Shown piece by piece: positions 25,818 to 35,019 of a stretch of 64,000 nucleotides of DNA. Position numbers and translations under genes: made by a program. Origin of the DNA: an uncultured Lachnospiraceae bacterium. Its GTDB lineage: Bacteria > Bacillota > Clostridia > Lachnospirales > Lachnospiraceae. Each line of letters starts with the position of its first letter. Positions within the stretch are counted from its first letter, which is position 1. Where the stretch lies: the NCBI GenBank assembly GCA_910579225.1, contig CAJTTI010000008.1:1-64000 (forward strand), written 5' to 3'. The notes under the pieces were generated by a model. That model saw nothing but the letters and a program-made list of their open reading frames with translations, ran no database searches and had not been told where the DNA came from.

Positions 25818-25948
25818 GATTTCCTCCTGTTTCTGCATCTGGCCCTCCGGAGAAAAAGCGTCTTCCTGCCATCTGAACACGCCCTGTAACCGGATATCAC
25901 TTTCAGCATACACCAGTTATCTGAATTCCGCAAGTATGACTTCGCCGT

Positions 25949-27187
25949 TTATCCTTTCACCACGCCCACCGTCCGGAGTTTTTTCAGCGGCTTTACCAGA
26001 TCGTTCTGCTGTTCCATCACCCTGTCAATATCCTTATATGCAAATCGGCATTCCTCCGCCACATCATTTTTTTTGCGCTTTCCAAGCACCACCTGGCGCT
26101 CTTTTAAGTCCAGAATCACCTGCTCTGTTGTAAAGGCTGCCATGGCTCCTGTTCTGGAATAAGCCCTGCCTGCGCCGTGAGAAGAGGAGCAGAAAGACTC
26201 CTGGTTACCGAGGCCTTCCACCACATAGCTGTAAGACCCCATGGCTCCCGGAATAACTGCAATCTCTCCTGCTCTCGCCCTGGTGGCCCCTTTGCGGTGT
26301 ACCCAGACATTTTCCCCATAATGGTTCTCAATTGCCGCATAATTATGATGACAGTTGATGATTTCTCCGAATTCTGTGTCCACGCCTGCATATTTTTTCA
26401 GGTGCCGTTTCACCAGTTCCATCACCTTCTCCATCATTCGCTGACGGTTCTCGTACGCATAGTCCAGCGCCAGATTCATCCAGCGGATATACTGTCTGCC
26501 TTCCTCTGTATCCGTCGGAAAGAACGCCAGGCGGTATTCGTCCGGTACCTGAGAGTGCCACTTTGCATTCAGTTCCCGGGCCTTTTTATGAAAGACATCA
26601 CAGATCTCCTTTCCCATATGACGGCTTCCTGAATGAATCATAATTCCAAGAAATCCTTCTTCATCTGCCTGCAGCTCAATAAAATGATTGCCCCCGCCCA
26701 GTGTTCCGATCTGATAATAACCGTCTTCGATCAGAGGTAATAGTTCCGGATTTGTATCATACAGCTCCATCTGCTCTTTTGCACGATCCAGTACCCGGGA
26801 TTCCTGGACCGTCCTATACCGTTCAATTCCCACAGGAATATTTCTCAGGATATCCCCAATCAACAGCTGCATCAGGGAACCATTTCCCGTGGCAATCCCC
26901 TCAATCTCCGAAAGCTTTACTTTCACTGGAACAAAGATCATACCGCATCCGATGTCAGATCCCACTGCATTGGGAATGACTGCACCTCTGGCAGCGATCA
27001 CACCACCAATCGGCATCCCTTTTCCCGTATGGGTATCCGGCATCAGACATACCCATTTATGCACAAACGGCAGCTTCGCCAAATGAACTGCCTGGGCAAG
27101 ACAACTCTCTTCCAGCTGCTCCCTGCCGGAAAGCCACACCCTCACCGGAACTCTCATATCATATCTGTCATTGCTGATCACGAACAT
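25949..27187 (-). CDS. rtcB: RtcB-family RNA ligase
   Basis: A 412-residue RtcB-like ligase. The Mn-binding segment GSDIGCGM carries the cysteine ligand, HSGSRHMGKEI and NCHHNYAAIENHYGENV add histidines, and SHGAGRAYSR near residue 335 holds the guanylylated histidine. RtcB joins 2',3'-cyclic phosphate or 3'-phosphate ends to 5'-OH RNA ends in repair. No RtcA or archease gene is adjacent. It follows the ppaC-side unit by a 35-base gap in the same direction. Confidence 0.9.
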   Translation of the reverse strand: MFVISNDRYDMRVPVRVWLSGREQLEESCLAQAVHLAKLPFVHKWVCLMPDTHTGKGMPIGGVIAARGAVIPNAVGSDIGCGMIFVPVKVKLSEIEGIATGNGSLMQLLIGDILRNIPVGIERYRTVQESRVLDRAKEQMELYDTNPELLPLIEDGYYQIGTLGGGNHFIELQADEEGFLGIMIHSGSRHMGKEICDVFHKKARELNAKWHSQVPDEYRLAFFPTDTEEGRQYIRWMNLALDYAYENRQRMMEKVMELVKRHLKKYAGVDTEFGEIINCHHNYAAIENHYGENVWVHRKGATRARAGEIAVIPGAMGSYSYVVEGLGNQESFCSSSHGAGRAYSRTGAMAAFTTEQVILDLKERQVVLGKRKKNDVAEECRFAYKDIDRVMEQQNDLVKPLKKLRTVGVVKG

Positions 27188-27330
27188 TTCTCCTCACCTC
27201 TCCTTACCTATGTTCTACTGTGATCAGGAAAAGCCCAGATGCCCCGTCACGCGGAACATTGCTTTCCTCTGATCCAGATATTACCACAGGTACATATGAA
27301 AATCATTTCTAAAAAGGTGCGAACAAAACC

Positions 27331-28866
27331 CTACAGCTTTACTACTTTTGTGGCAACGGTTTCCCGAAATCTCACATCATGTTCCACTACCAGCATTGAA
27401 GGCCTGCCTGACAGCAAAAGTTTCTCAATCTGCATTCTGGAAAAGACGTCAATATAGTTCAGCGGCTCGTCCCAGATATACAGGTGTGCCGGTGTCAGCA
27501 GACTCGCAGCCAGCAGAACCTTTTTCTTCTGTCCTTCTGAATAATCCTCCACAGGTTTTGCAAACTGTCCCCGCTCCATATCCAGCTGCCTGAGAATCGC
27601 ACAGAACAGACTTTCATCCAGATTCCGTCCCTGGCAGAACTCTTTTATGCTTCCTCTCAGAAAAGAAGTATCCTGATTTACATAAGATATGACCAGTCCG
27701 GAAACCGTCTCAAGAACTCCGGTTTCTTCAAGACTCTGTTTCCTGAGAGCCTGCTCTCTGCAATCTGAACTGCAGGCCAAAATCGCTTTGATCAGGCTGG
27801 ACTTCCCACATCCGTTCCTGCCATTTAGAAACACCCGTTCTCCCTGATGTACCGAAAAACCAAGTCCATGGAAGACAGCGGCAGGAGCTCCGCTGTACTT
27901 AAGCCCATATCCATCTGCCCGGATCAGACAGTCTTTATGATGAGTCAGAGGCATAAGTTTCAACTCAGCGATCTCTTCTATATCCTGCAAAAGACCTTCC
28001 TTTTCCTCGATTTCCCGGCCGATTCTCTGCTCCATCTGCCGGACCCTGCTTTGCATCTTCTTTGTCTTCATCCCAATATATGGGCGTTTTCCTTTATGAT
28101 CTGGTTCTTTTATGGGATCATATCCAATCTTGCTCCCTTCGCTGCGGTCTGCCCACTGCCTGCTTCTCGCCGCTGCTTTTTTCAATTTCCCGATTTCTTT
28201 TATATGCTTTTCATTCTCCCTTCTGGCACATACGTCTTTTCTTCTCTTATTTTCCCACCAGGAAGAGAAATTGCCGTTTTGCACCTCAATGGTCTGACGG
28301 TTCAGAATCAGTACATGATCCACACAGGCATCCAGAAGATCCCGGTCGTGAGACACCAAAATGAATCCCTTCTTTCCGGCCAGATATGCTTTCACTGCCT
28401 CCCTGGAAGCCAGATCCAGATGGTTGGTAGGCTCGTCGATCAGCAGAAAATCATGTTCTTTGGAAAACAAAACCGCCAGCATAACTTTCGTACGCTCCCC
28501 ATTACTGAGTGTTTTAAAGGGACGGTAGAGCACTTCCGCATCTACATTCAACTGATTCAGTTCACAGAGAATCCTCCAGGATTCTCTATCCGGCTTCCAG
28601 ACTTCTGCAAGTTCTGCCCCACATTGTTCTATTTCTTTATCACCAACCTGGTATGGAAAATAATCAAATGTCATTCCGGTCTGAATGCATCCGCTGTATT
28701 CATATTTTCCCTGAAGCAGATGCAAAAATGTTGTCTTTCCTTTTCCGTTTCTCCCAATAAGTCCCAGTTTCCAGTCTGTATCAATGGAAAAGGAAGCATG
28801 TTCGAAAATATTGTCCGGACTTCCCTCATAATAGAAAGTCAAATCGTTTACATCAATCTGTGACAT
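27331..28866 (-). CDS. Lsa-type ABC-F ribosomal protection protein
   Basis: A 511-residue ABC-F protein with two ATPase cassettes and no membrane segments. The first has GRNGKGKTT (about 38-46), signature LSNGERTK and LLIDEPTNHLD; the second GRNGCGKSS and the reduced signature YSEGQKKK. Between them is a charged linker (about 195-310) of the length of the Lsa group, with ARSRQWADRSEGSKIG. The N terminus also matches Lsa. These proteins bind the ribosomal E site and push off lincosamides, streptogramin A and pleuromutilins. AGGAGG precedes the ATG. The leader upstream carries attenuation signals. Confidence 0.88.
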   Translation of the reverse strand: MSQIDVNDLTFYYEGSPDNIFEHASFSIDTDWKLGLIGRNGKGKTTFLHLLQGKYEYSGCIQTGMTFDYFPYQVGDKEIEQCGAELAEVWKPDRESWRILCELNQLNVDAEVLYRPFKTLSNGERTKVMLAVLFSKEHDFLLIDEPTNHLDLASREAVKAYLAGKKGFILVSHDRDLLDACVDHVLILNRQTIEVQNGNFSSWWENKRRKDVCARRENEKHIKEIGKLKKAAARSRQWADRSEGSKIGYDPIKEPDHKGKRPYIGMKTKKMQSRVRQMEQRIGREIEEKEGLLQDIEEIAELKLMPLTHHKDCLIRADGYGLKYSGAPAAVFHGLGFSVHQGERVFLNGRNGCGKSSLIKAILACSSDCREQALRKQSLEETGVLETVSGLVISYVNQDTSFLRGSIKEFCQGRNLDESLFCAILRQLDMERGQFAKPVEDYSEGQKKKVLLAASLLTPAHLYIWDEPLNYIDVFSRMQIEKLLLSGRPSMLVVEHDVRFRETVATKVVKL

Positions 28867-28980
28867 ACTACCTCCTGATTGTCATTCTGCTTTTTAAGTT
28901 TCCTTTTGCATTTCTTATCTGTCACAGTTTCATTGCCAAAGAGACTGACTCTTCCATCTTCTCCGCCCGTTTTTCCACAC

Positions 28981-29009
28981 AAAAAAGAGAGGTTATGAGA
29001 ACATAATCC
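28981..29009 (-). terminator. Terminator-like hairpin in the lsa leader (attenuator candidate)
   Basis: On the minus strand GGATTATG and CATAACC (28991-29009, one bulged base, TTCT loop) form a stem, followed by TCTCTTTTTT (28981-28990). It lies about 115 bases before the lsa start, so transcripts ending here would not include the gene. TTCTCAT in its loop and 3' arm can also pair with ATGAGAA of the short leader ORF. Confidence 0.6.
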
Positions 29010-29010
29010 G

Positions 29011-29088
29011 CTTTTGGCAACATGAAAAAACCGCATCCTTCCATTTATGGAACGATACTGTCGATAAGAAATCTCATGTTTTCAAAAG
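29011..29088 (-). promoter_or_regulatory. Long-range stem in the lsa leader
   Basis: CTTTTGAAAACATG (29075-29088) just after the leader ORF can pair with CATGTTGCCAAAAG (29011-29024), giving two 6-base helices round a 2x2 loop. The second arm touches the terminator-like hairpin, so it could switch between structures when a ribosome stalls on the leader ORF. Confidence 0.5.
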
Positions 29089-29092
29089 TTGA

Positions 29093-29104
29093 TTATTTTC
29101 TCAT
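29093..29104 (-). CDS. Three-codon leader ORF (Met-Arg-Lys) upstream of lsa
   Basis: ATG AGA AAA TAA at 29104-29093, preceded by a perfect AGGAGG (29116-29111) with a 6-base spacer and lying about 42 bases after the likely transcription start. No longer frame uses this strong site. Very short leader ORFs are known in ribosome-mediated attenuators of ABC-F and other ribosome-target resistance genes. It is likely translated as a sensor of stalled ribosomes, not for its product. Confidence 0.65.
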   Translation of the reverse strand: MRK

Positions 29105-29152
29105 CTTCCCCCTCCTGACATTCATCTGGCTCTCACCAGCTTATTTTTGCAT

Positions 29153-29182
29153 ATTATATAGCAGCATCCCTTGATTTGTCAA
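29153..29182 (-). promoter_or_regulatory. Promoter of the lsa leader
   Basis: Perfect TTGACA (29177-29182) and TATAAT (29153-29158), 18 bases apart, on the minus strand. The -35 box includes the TGA stop codon of the preceding PBP gene. Confidence 0.85.
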
Positions 29183-31464
29183 TCCGTTTCCTGCTGCATT
29201 TTCAGTGATTCCAACTTTTCTGTTTCCCGGTTATACAATTTTCTGCTGTAAATCTGCTCAATCAGCCTTTCAGCATCATCGTAAAGCTTCTGCCATTCTT
29301 TTGCATAATATTCATTCCCTGTATCCAACTGGCTCATCTCATACATAATTGCATCTGCATTGTCCGCCAGAATATGATCTTCCCTATAATTTTTCACGGT
29401 ATAGCCTTCGGAAAGCACTTCATTGTCATTCCTTCCCGGAAGATAATTCTCATAATCCATGGCTCCAACCGAATGATATACAAAATCTTCCACATGCTCC
29501 GGTTCCTTAAATGCAAAATGCACACTGTCCTTCACCAGTTCCGTCATAACTGCCTTCCATATGGAAGCCGGATAAGTGGAACCATACAGATTCTGAAGCA
29601 CCCGTGGTTCGTCATATCCCACCCAGACACTCATGGAATAATCCGGCGTGATTCCGCAAAACCATCCATCCTTACATTCATTGGTCGTTCCCGTCTTACC
29701 GGCCGCCTCCACTTCCAGATCCCATCCCACAGATGCCGCCGTTCCGCGCTGCAGAACCCCTTTCAGAATATCTATCATCTCTTTGGCCGAATCTGCATAA
29801 TAGACTTCTTCCGGTTCCGGCTCCTGGTACAGTTCTCTCCCTTCTCTGTCCCTGAGCGAAAGCAGGCAGGTAGCCCGGTGGTAATTTCCATGATTCGCCA
29901 GTGTGGAATAACCATTCGCCATCTCTACTGTCGTCACACCGTAAGTCAGGCCTCCCAGAGCCGATGCCGGATAATAATCATCCGGCACAATTCCGGAAAA
30001 CTCCATCTGGTTCATATAGGAAAGGGCATTCTGCGGAGTCAGTTTGCAGAACAGCCACCATGCACACCCGTTAACAGATTTCCACACTGCCTGATCCATT
30101 CTCATTCTGTTTCCGGTCAGGTTGACTGCTTCCAGTCCCATCTCCTTTGCTTTTGTCACATTGATATTGGGAATCATGGTATCCGCCGTATAACCATGAT
30201 CCAATGCCGGTGTATAGACCGCCAGCGGCTTTATGGTGCTTCCAGGCTGCCGATAGGACTGATACGCACGGTTCAGTGTATAGACCCCTGTATCCTGGCT
30301 TCTGCCTCCCACAACGGCTACCACTTTATGTGACTGATTATCAATGACCGTAGAAGCACACTGCAGGGCATAGATTCCCTCTTCGCTGACCTCTTCATCA
30401 AATGCCATCATCTCGTCAATAGTTCCCTGCAAAAGCGCCTGTTTTTCCTGATTCAGGGAAGTCCGAACCACATAACCTCCTGTATACAAATCCCCCCGGC
30501 AGGACTCATATACGTTGTTGTAATGTTCCAGATACGACCGATAGGCATCCATGCTTTCAAATTCATACCGAAAGACAAAACCATCCATTTCCATCAAATA
30601 TCGAACCGCGCAGTCAACAGCATAAGTGGTCTCATAATTCTGAATCTTTTCCGCCGGACGCGGATTTAGCAGAATACTCTCCCTCTGTGCCCTGGAAAGT
30701 TCATTCGGCGTAAGATACCCGCATTCATGCATGTCGCTCAGAATTTTATCTCTTCTCGCCAGTGCATGATCTTCATGCTCCAGTGGATCGTAGTAGGAAG
30801 GTGCATTGGGAATCGCACAGAGGTATGCAGTTTCACTGACGCTCAGTTCTGCAGCCGTCTTGTTGAAATATTTTTTTGCAGCAGCCTCTATGCCATAACA
30901 GCGGTTCGCAAAATATGCACTGTTTACATAATACTCCAGAATCTGTTCTTTGGTATACTTTTTTTCCAGTTCTGCCGCAATCAGAATTTCCCGCACTTTC
31001 CGTTCCAGAGACACTTCACTGGTCAGGAACGCGCTCCTTGCCAGCTGCTGCGTGATCGTGCTTGCTCCATGTTTCTCCCTGCCCTTTGTAATGACATAGC
31101 GATAGCAAACCCGTAGAATCCCATTGGGATCATACCCTTCATGTTCCCAGAAATTCCGGTCCTCAACTGCGATAAATGCCTGAATCACTGTTCGGGGAAT
31201 CTCTTCATATCGGAGATAATCCGTATCGCTGTCCATGGACAGCCTGCTGATCAGGTTCCCATTGTCATCATAAATATAACTGCTCAGGTTTTTCATAAAG
31301 AGTTCTCCGTCGGACTCTGCAACCAAACGAACCGCATCTCTCTTAAATTCCTCATATATCGGATAATACCGATAATACAAATACCCACATCCAGCCGCCC
31401 CTGCAAATGTAAGCAGTAAGAAAATCACCAATAACACTTTTCCTGTTTTCTTTATGATTGCCAA
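29179..31464 (-). CDS. Bifunctional class A penicillin-binding protein (PBP1A family)
   Basis: A 761-residue membrane-anchored wall enzyme. A single N-terminal helix (about 8-30) is followed by the GT51 glycosyltransferase domain with EDRNFWEHEGYD (about 101-112) and TITQQLARSAF, then the transpeptidase with the active serine S409 in STIK, the SVN triad near residue 465 and KTGTT near residue 595. It polymerises and cross-links peptidoglycan. The start follows CGGAGG. The C-terminal tail past residue 720 is charged and has no PASTA or fibronectin domain. Confidence 0.95.
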   Translation of the reverse strand: MAIIKKTGKVLLVIFLLLTFAGAAGCGYLYYRYYPIYEEFKRDAVRLVAESDGELFMKNLSSYIYDDNGNLISRLSMDSDTDYLRYEEIPRTVIQAFIAVEDRNFWEHEGYDPNGILRVCYRYVITKGREKHGASTITQQLARSAFLTSEVSLERKVREILIAAELEKKYTKEQILEYYVNSAYFANRCYGIEAAAKKYFNKTAAELSVSETAYLCAIPNAPSYYDPLEHEDHALARRDKILSDMHECGYLTPNELSRAQRESILLNPRPAEKIQNYETTYAVDCAVRYLMEMDGFVFRYEFESMDAYRSYLEHYNNVYESCRGDLYTGGYVVRTSLNQEKQALLQGTIDEMMAFDEEVSEEGIYALQCASTVIDNQSHKVVAVVGGRSQDTGVYTLNRAYQSYRQPGSTIKPLAVYTPALDHGYTADTMIPNINVTKAKEMGLEAVNLTGNRMRMDQAVWKSVNGCAWWLFCKLTPQNALSYMNQMEFSGIVPDDYYPASALGGLTYGVTTVEMANGYSTLANHGNYHRATCLLSLRDREGRELYQEPEPEEVYYADSAKEMIDILKGVLQRGTAASVGWDLEVEAAGKTGTTNECKDGWFCGITPDYSMSVWVGYDEPRVLQNLYGSTYPASIWKAVMTELVKDSVHFAFKEPEHVEDFVYHSVGAMDYENYLPGRNDNEVLSEGYTVKNYREDHILADNADAIMYEMSQLDTGNEYYAKEWQKLYDDAERLIEQIYSRKLYNRETEKLESLKMQQETD

Positions 31465-31571
31465 AAGAACCCCTCCGGATCGTACGTTTGTATTTATTAT
31501 AACACTATCCTATGTAATGTGCATCCTTTCCTATGCAACTTTTAGTCCCACACTTTCTATATCGGAACAAA

Positions 31572-31600
31572 TTGAATTTCTTCGTGGTCAGGCGTATAAT
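31572..31600 (+). promoter_or_regulatory. Promoter of the WYL gene pair
   Basis: TTGAAT (31572-31577) and perfect TATAAT (31595-31600), 17 bases apart, ending 35 bases before the first start codon. Confidence 0.75.
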
Positions 31601-31635
31601 CAAAGGTAAAAAAAACAAAAAAGGAATTTTATCAC

Positions 31636-32877
31636 ATGTCAGAATACCAGGAATTGATCAAATCTTTTCAGAAAAGCCGTAACTACGTTCGGGATTTTCT
31701 AATCTATGGCTTTAAATCCCGGGAAGACTTTTCCTACAAAAGCGGTAGAACTTACGACAACGAAAGGCGCCGGATTGAGTCCTGGCTGTCAGAATACATA
31801 AGGACCGACTACAGTCCCCACGGAAAAACCCTGTCTATTGCACTGGACAGCAGTCTTCTTGGCACCAATCCTCTCTATCGGGTATGGAAGTCCAAAAGCT
31901 TCACTTCCAACGACATTATGCTGCATTTTTTCTTTTTAGATCTGTTTCAGGACGGCTGCTCTTATACGGCTGAAGAATTGTCCGATCAGATCCTGGAACG
32001 TTACAGCCTGCTGCCGGAAACCCAGCTTATTCGAAAAAAAGCAAATGAATATGTAAAAGAAGGAATTCTATGCGCAAACAGACAGGGGAAACGGGTTCTT
32101 TATTCCATGAAGCCGGCTTTATCCTGCAGCGTTCCAGGAATTCTGACTGCGCTTCTGGATGCGATCCGCTTCTCTCAGCTTACCATGCCTCTTGGTTTTA
32201 TAGGCAGTACCATACTGGATAATCAGAGAGTTGTCAATGACCTTTTCCTGGCCAGACACGGATACTGCAGTTTCACGCTGGAAGATGAAATCCTTTTTCA
32301 TCTGTTGAATGCCATGCATCATCAGAACATGGTAGTCATAACAAACCGCAGCAATAAATTCTCCCGTTCACAGGAGGAAAAGCTTCCTATTGTCCCCATG
32401 AAAATATTCGTCAGCACCCGAACCGGGCGGAGGTTTCTCTGCGGTTACCGTCCCGAAACTCACCGTTTTTCCACTCTGCGTCTGGATCAGATCCATCAGG
32501 TATCTATCCGCGAATCCTTTGATCAATATTCTTATTACCGAAAAAAACTGGAAGAGAATTTGTCTGCCTGCTTTGGCGTCTCTTTTGGTGTCAACCATCA
32601 GATTGATACCCTGAAACTGACCCTGTATATTCGTGAAGGACCAGAAGACTATATCTATCAGCGCCTGAAGAGAGAAGGCAGGGGTGGATCCATTACCCAC
32701 ACAGACCATAATATTTTCACTTACGAAATATCCGTTTTTGACGGAAATGAACTTATGCCATGGATCAAAACTTTTATTGGAAGGATCCTTTCCTTTGAAT
32801 CAAACAACAATTATCTGGTCCAGAAATTTTACCAGGATATTTACACCATGGCAAAACTGTATAACACAAAGGAGTGA
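31636..32877 (+). CDS. WYL-domain protein, first of a pair
   Basis: A 413-residue protein. The N-terminal part (about 1-160) looks like winged-helix DNA-binding sequence (YERRRIESWL; ERYSLLPETQLIRKKANEY), and the middle (about 215-290) fits the WYL domain, with a short beta barrel (VPMKIFVSTRTGRRFLCGY). WYL domains bind nucleic acids or small ligands and regulate phage-defence, DNA-damage and other genes. The second gene starts 3 bases after its stop. The target is unknown; no defence genes are nearby. Confidence 0.8.
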   Translation: MSEYQELIKSFQKSRNYVRDFLIYGFKSREDFSYKSGRTYDNERRRIESWLSEYIRTDYSPHGKTLSIALDSSLLGTNPLYRVWKSKSFTSNDIMLHFFFLDLFQDGCSYTAEELSDQILERYSLLPETQLIRKKANEYVKEGILCANRQGKRVLYSMKPALSCSVPGILTALLDAIRFSQLTMPLGFIGSTILDNQRVVNDLFLARHGYCSFTLEDEILFHLLNAMHHQNMVVITNRSNKFSRSQEEKLPIVPMKIFVSTRTGRRFLCGYRPETHRFSTLRLDQIHQVSIRESFDQYSYYRKKLEENLSACFGVSFGVNHQIDTLKLTLYIREGPEDYIYQRLKREGRGGSITHTDHNIFTYEISVFDGNELMPWIKTFIGRILSFESNNNYLVQKFYQDIYTMAKLYNTKE

Positions 32878-32880
32878 ATC

Positions 32881-33891
32881 ATGGAACTGTTTTCAGAAAT
32901 CTATAACTGTTATTACCATATTGTAGACCGCATTTTAGAGGAAGCAGAAAAGCACCCGGTAACCGATGCTGAAATAAACCATCTCTGCAGGTCGGAAGGT
33001 TTTCTGGAAAGCGGCCTCTATCTGCTTCCAAAACTGAAAGAAAGGGACTGGCCCCTTCTCTCCTTTGACGGCACATGTTACCGTGCGCTTACGAAGGCGC
33101 ACAGGCCTCTGCCTCTTACACTTCTTCAGCGCTCCTGGCTGAAAACGCTCCTTCCGGACCGACGGTTCCGACTGTTTTTTACCGAAGAAGAGCTCTCTGT
33201 TCTGGAACAGTTTACCGAAGATGCTCAGGTTCTCTGGAGTTTTGAAGATTTTCATTATTATGATCAATATCTGGACGGCGATAATTATGGCTCTTCTGAA
33301 TATCGCAGACATTTTCAGACCCTTTTAACTGCCATTCCCAAAAGACAGTATGTGAACATTTCCTATCAATCGGAAAAAGGACACCGTATCACCCATCACT
33401 ATCTGCCTCTGAAGCTGGAATATTCGGCCAAAAACGACCGGTTTCGTCTGTTGGCAATTCGTGAAAATCAGAGACATTCCGCCTTCCTCCAGGTTCTGAA
33501 CCTGCGTGGCATTACAGAAATATCTCTCCTTCCCCATTATGACAGGGAAGATTTTGACTTTGAATCATTTGTCCGGACATCCTATTACCGCGAACCGGTC
33601 CGTCTACTGATCAAAAATCAGAGAAATGCTCTGGAACGAACCATGCTTCACTTCTCCAATTACGAAAAAAGGACAAAAAAAGTAGATGAAGACACCTGGG
33701 AATGTCTCATCTACTATAATCGTTCCATGGAGACAGAGCTTTTAATAGAAGTGCTCTCTTTTGGTCCCACCATTCAGGTACTTGGACCTGAATCTTTTCT
33801 TCAGCAGATACGAGACCGTCTAAGCAGGCAGATGGAACTGTTCTCTGACAATCATGTTTTTGATTCCTCTGTTATCTCTTCCCTGTCTTAA
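32881..33891 (+). CDS. WYL-domain protein, second of a pair
   Basis: A 336-residue WYL protein with the WYL-type core at about 155-215 (KRQYVNISYQSEKGHRITHH, then FRLLAIRE). Its N-terminal half (about 1-140) is likely a helical DNA-binding region but matches no fold I can name. The ribosome binding site AAGGAG overlaps the stop of the first gene, so translation is coupled and the two proteins probably form a complex. Its end overlaps the convergent nudC gene by 20 bases. Confidence 0.8.
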   Translation: MELFSEIYNCYYHIVDRILEEAEKHPVTDAEINHLCRSEGFLESGLYLLPKLKERDWPLLSFDGTCYRALTKAHRPLPLTLLQRSWLKTLLPDRRFRLFFTEEELSVLEQFTEDAQVLWSFEDFHYYDQYLDGDNYGSSEYRRHFQTLLTAIPKRQYVNISYQSEKGHRITHHYLPLKLEYSAKNDRFRLLAIRENQRHSAFLQVLNLRGITEISLLPHYDREDFDFESFVRTSYYREPVRLLIKNQRNALERTMLHFSNYEKRTKKVDEDTWECLIYYNRSMETELLIEVLSFGPTIQVLGPESFLQQIRDRLSRQMELFSDNHVFDSSVISSLS

Positions 33892-34699
33892 ACATATGAA
33901 TCATCTCTCTGGTCAGGCTGATTCCGTCATCCTCCAGAGGGATCTCTTCTCGTTCGATCCACTCTGCCATTGCCAGTTCCTCCGTATCCAGCTTCACCTG
34001 CGCACTTCCGTCCACCTCACAGTAGAATCCGCACAGTAATGTGGAGGAAAAGGACCAAGGCTGACTTTTATAATATTGGATATTTTTTACTTTCAGGCCC
34101 ACTTCCTCCATAACTTCCCTTCGGACCGTTCCCTCCAGCGTCTCTCCAATCTCCGTAAATCCTGCCACCAGTGCATAGCTTACGTTTCCCGGCCGGTTGG
34201 CATATTTGGTCAGCAACAGCCGATTTCCATCCGTCACTGCCACAATCACACCCGGGTTAATTCTGGGATAGACCATATTTCCGCAGTCCTCGCAGCGAAT
34301 CATCCTCTCTATATGATCCAAAACCATCGGCTTCCCACAGCGCCCGCAGAACCGGTTCAACCGGTACCAGTCATCCAGCTGCTGTCCGGTAATGCCTGCA
34401 AAGCCCAGATAGCGCGGAGCAGCATCCCGGAAAACACCAGAATTTTTCCACGTATAACCATCAGGTATCTCGTTCAGCTCTTCCTTCAGCAGAAAAAAAC
34501 GTTCACCACTGATGGAAAACAGATAGACCATATCTCCTTTTCCCTGACAAATTTCTTCCACCTTTGGATAAAAGATTCTGCCATCCACGAACCGGCAGAG
34601 TACATCTCCCTTATGGTAAACAAGAAGCCAGTCCTCCAGTTCCGGCAGCTGTTCGGCATAATGATTATCATAGATTTTTGACGCAATGTCCTGTATCAT
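33872..34699 (-). CDS. nudC: NAD(+) diphosphatase NudC
   Basis: A 275-residue NudC. A zinc ribbon (CGRCGKPM and CEDCGN) is followed by the Nudix box in EIGETLEGTVRREVMEEVGL and the NudC SQPW motif (SQPWSFSST). It cleaves NADH or NAD+ to NMN and AMP and can remove NAD caps from RNA. The start has GAGAGGA. It converges with the WYL pair, overlapping by 20 bases. Confidence 0.94.
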   Translation of the reverse strand: MIQDIASKIYDNHYAEQLPELEDWLLVYHKGDVLCRFVDGRIFYPKVEEICQGKGDMVYLFSISGERFFLLKEELNEIPDGYTWKNSGVFRDAAPRYLGFAGITGQQLDDWYRLNRFCGRCGKPMVLDHIERMIRCEDCGNMVYPRINPGVIVAVTDGNRLLLTKYANRPGNVSYALVAGFTEIGETLEGTVRREVMEEVGLKVKNIQYYKSQPWSFSSTLLCGFYCEVDGSAQVKLDTEELAMAEWIEREEIPLEDDGISLTREMIHMFKTGKR

Positions 34700-34779
34700 T
34701 TCCTGAATTCCTCTCTTTCTCTGATGTAATCGTCCGCATTCTTTCCAGTATGGCTGCGAGAGTATCCGATCATAACAGA

Positions 34780-34808
34780 ATTATACTATTGAATTTCACA
34801 AGATACAA
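34780..34808 (-). promoter_or_regulatory. Candidate nudC promoter
   Basis: On the minus strand TTGTAT (34803-34808) and perfect TATAAT (34780-34785), 17 bases apart. The 320 bases between nudC and xerD hold this promoter and the xerD terminator; I see no further gene in 34809-34966. Confidence 0.65.
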
Positions 34809-34966
34809 GATGCCTATCTTACATATTTTTGAATAAAGTCCAAAACTATTTCTCTGGTTTCTCCATATGCGTTTGCCGTCTCAAATTTTCTTTCTGGACG
34901 CCGCTGCAGCGCCAGAATCTTCATCGCTGCTCTTCTATTTAAGTTTTCACCGTTCTAAAGTTCTGT

Positions 34967-35002
34967 AAAAAAGATGCAGCGGTCTCCCGACCCTGCATCT
35001 TT
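34967..35002 (-). terminator. Terminator of the xerD gene
   Basis: AAAGATGCAG (34970-34979) and CTGCATCTTT (34993-35002) form a perfect stem; the minus strand continues into a T run (stem plus TTTTTT). Confidence 0.9.
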
Positions 35003-35019
35003 GCAATTCCTGTCACAAA

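Noticed and set aside
28848..29036. 62-residue minus-strand frame in the lsa leader
   Set aside because: No usable ribosome binding site, overlaps the lsa start and passes through the terminator-like hairpin; the three-codon ORF with AGGAGG upstream explains the leader better.
28867..29178. Lsa gene as a recently acquired resistance element
   Set aside because: No insertion sequence, repeats or recombinase flank it, and the promoter is built into the end of the neighbouring PBP gene, which suggests a long-settled chromosomal gene.
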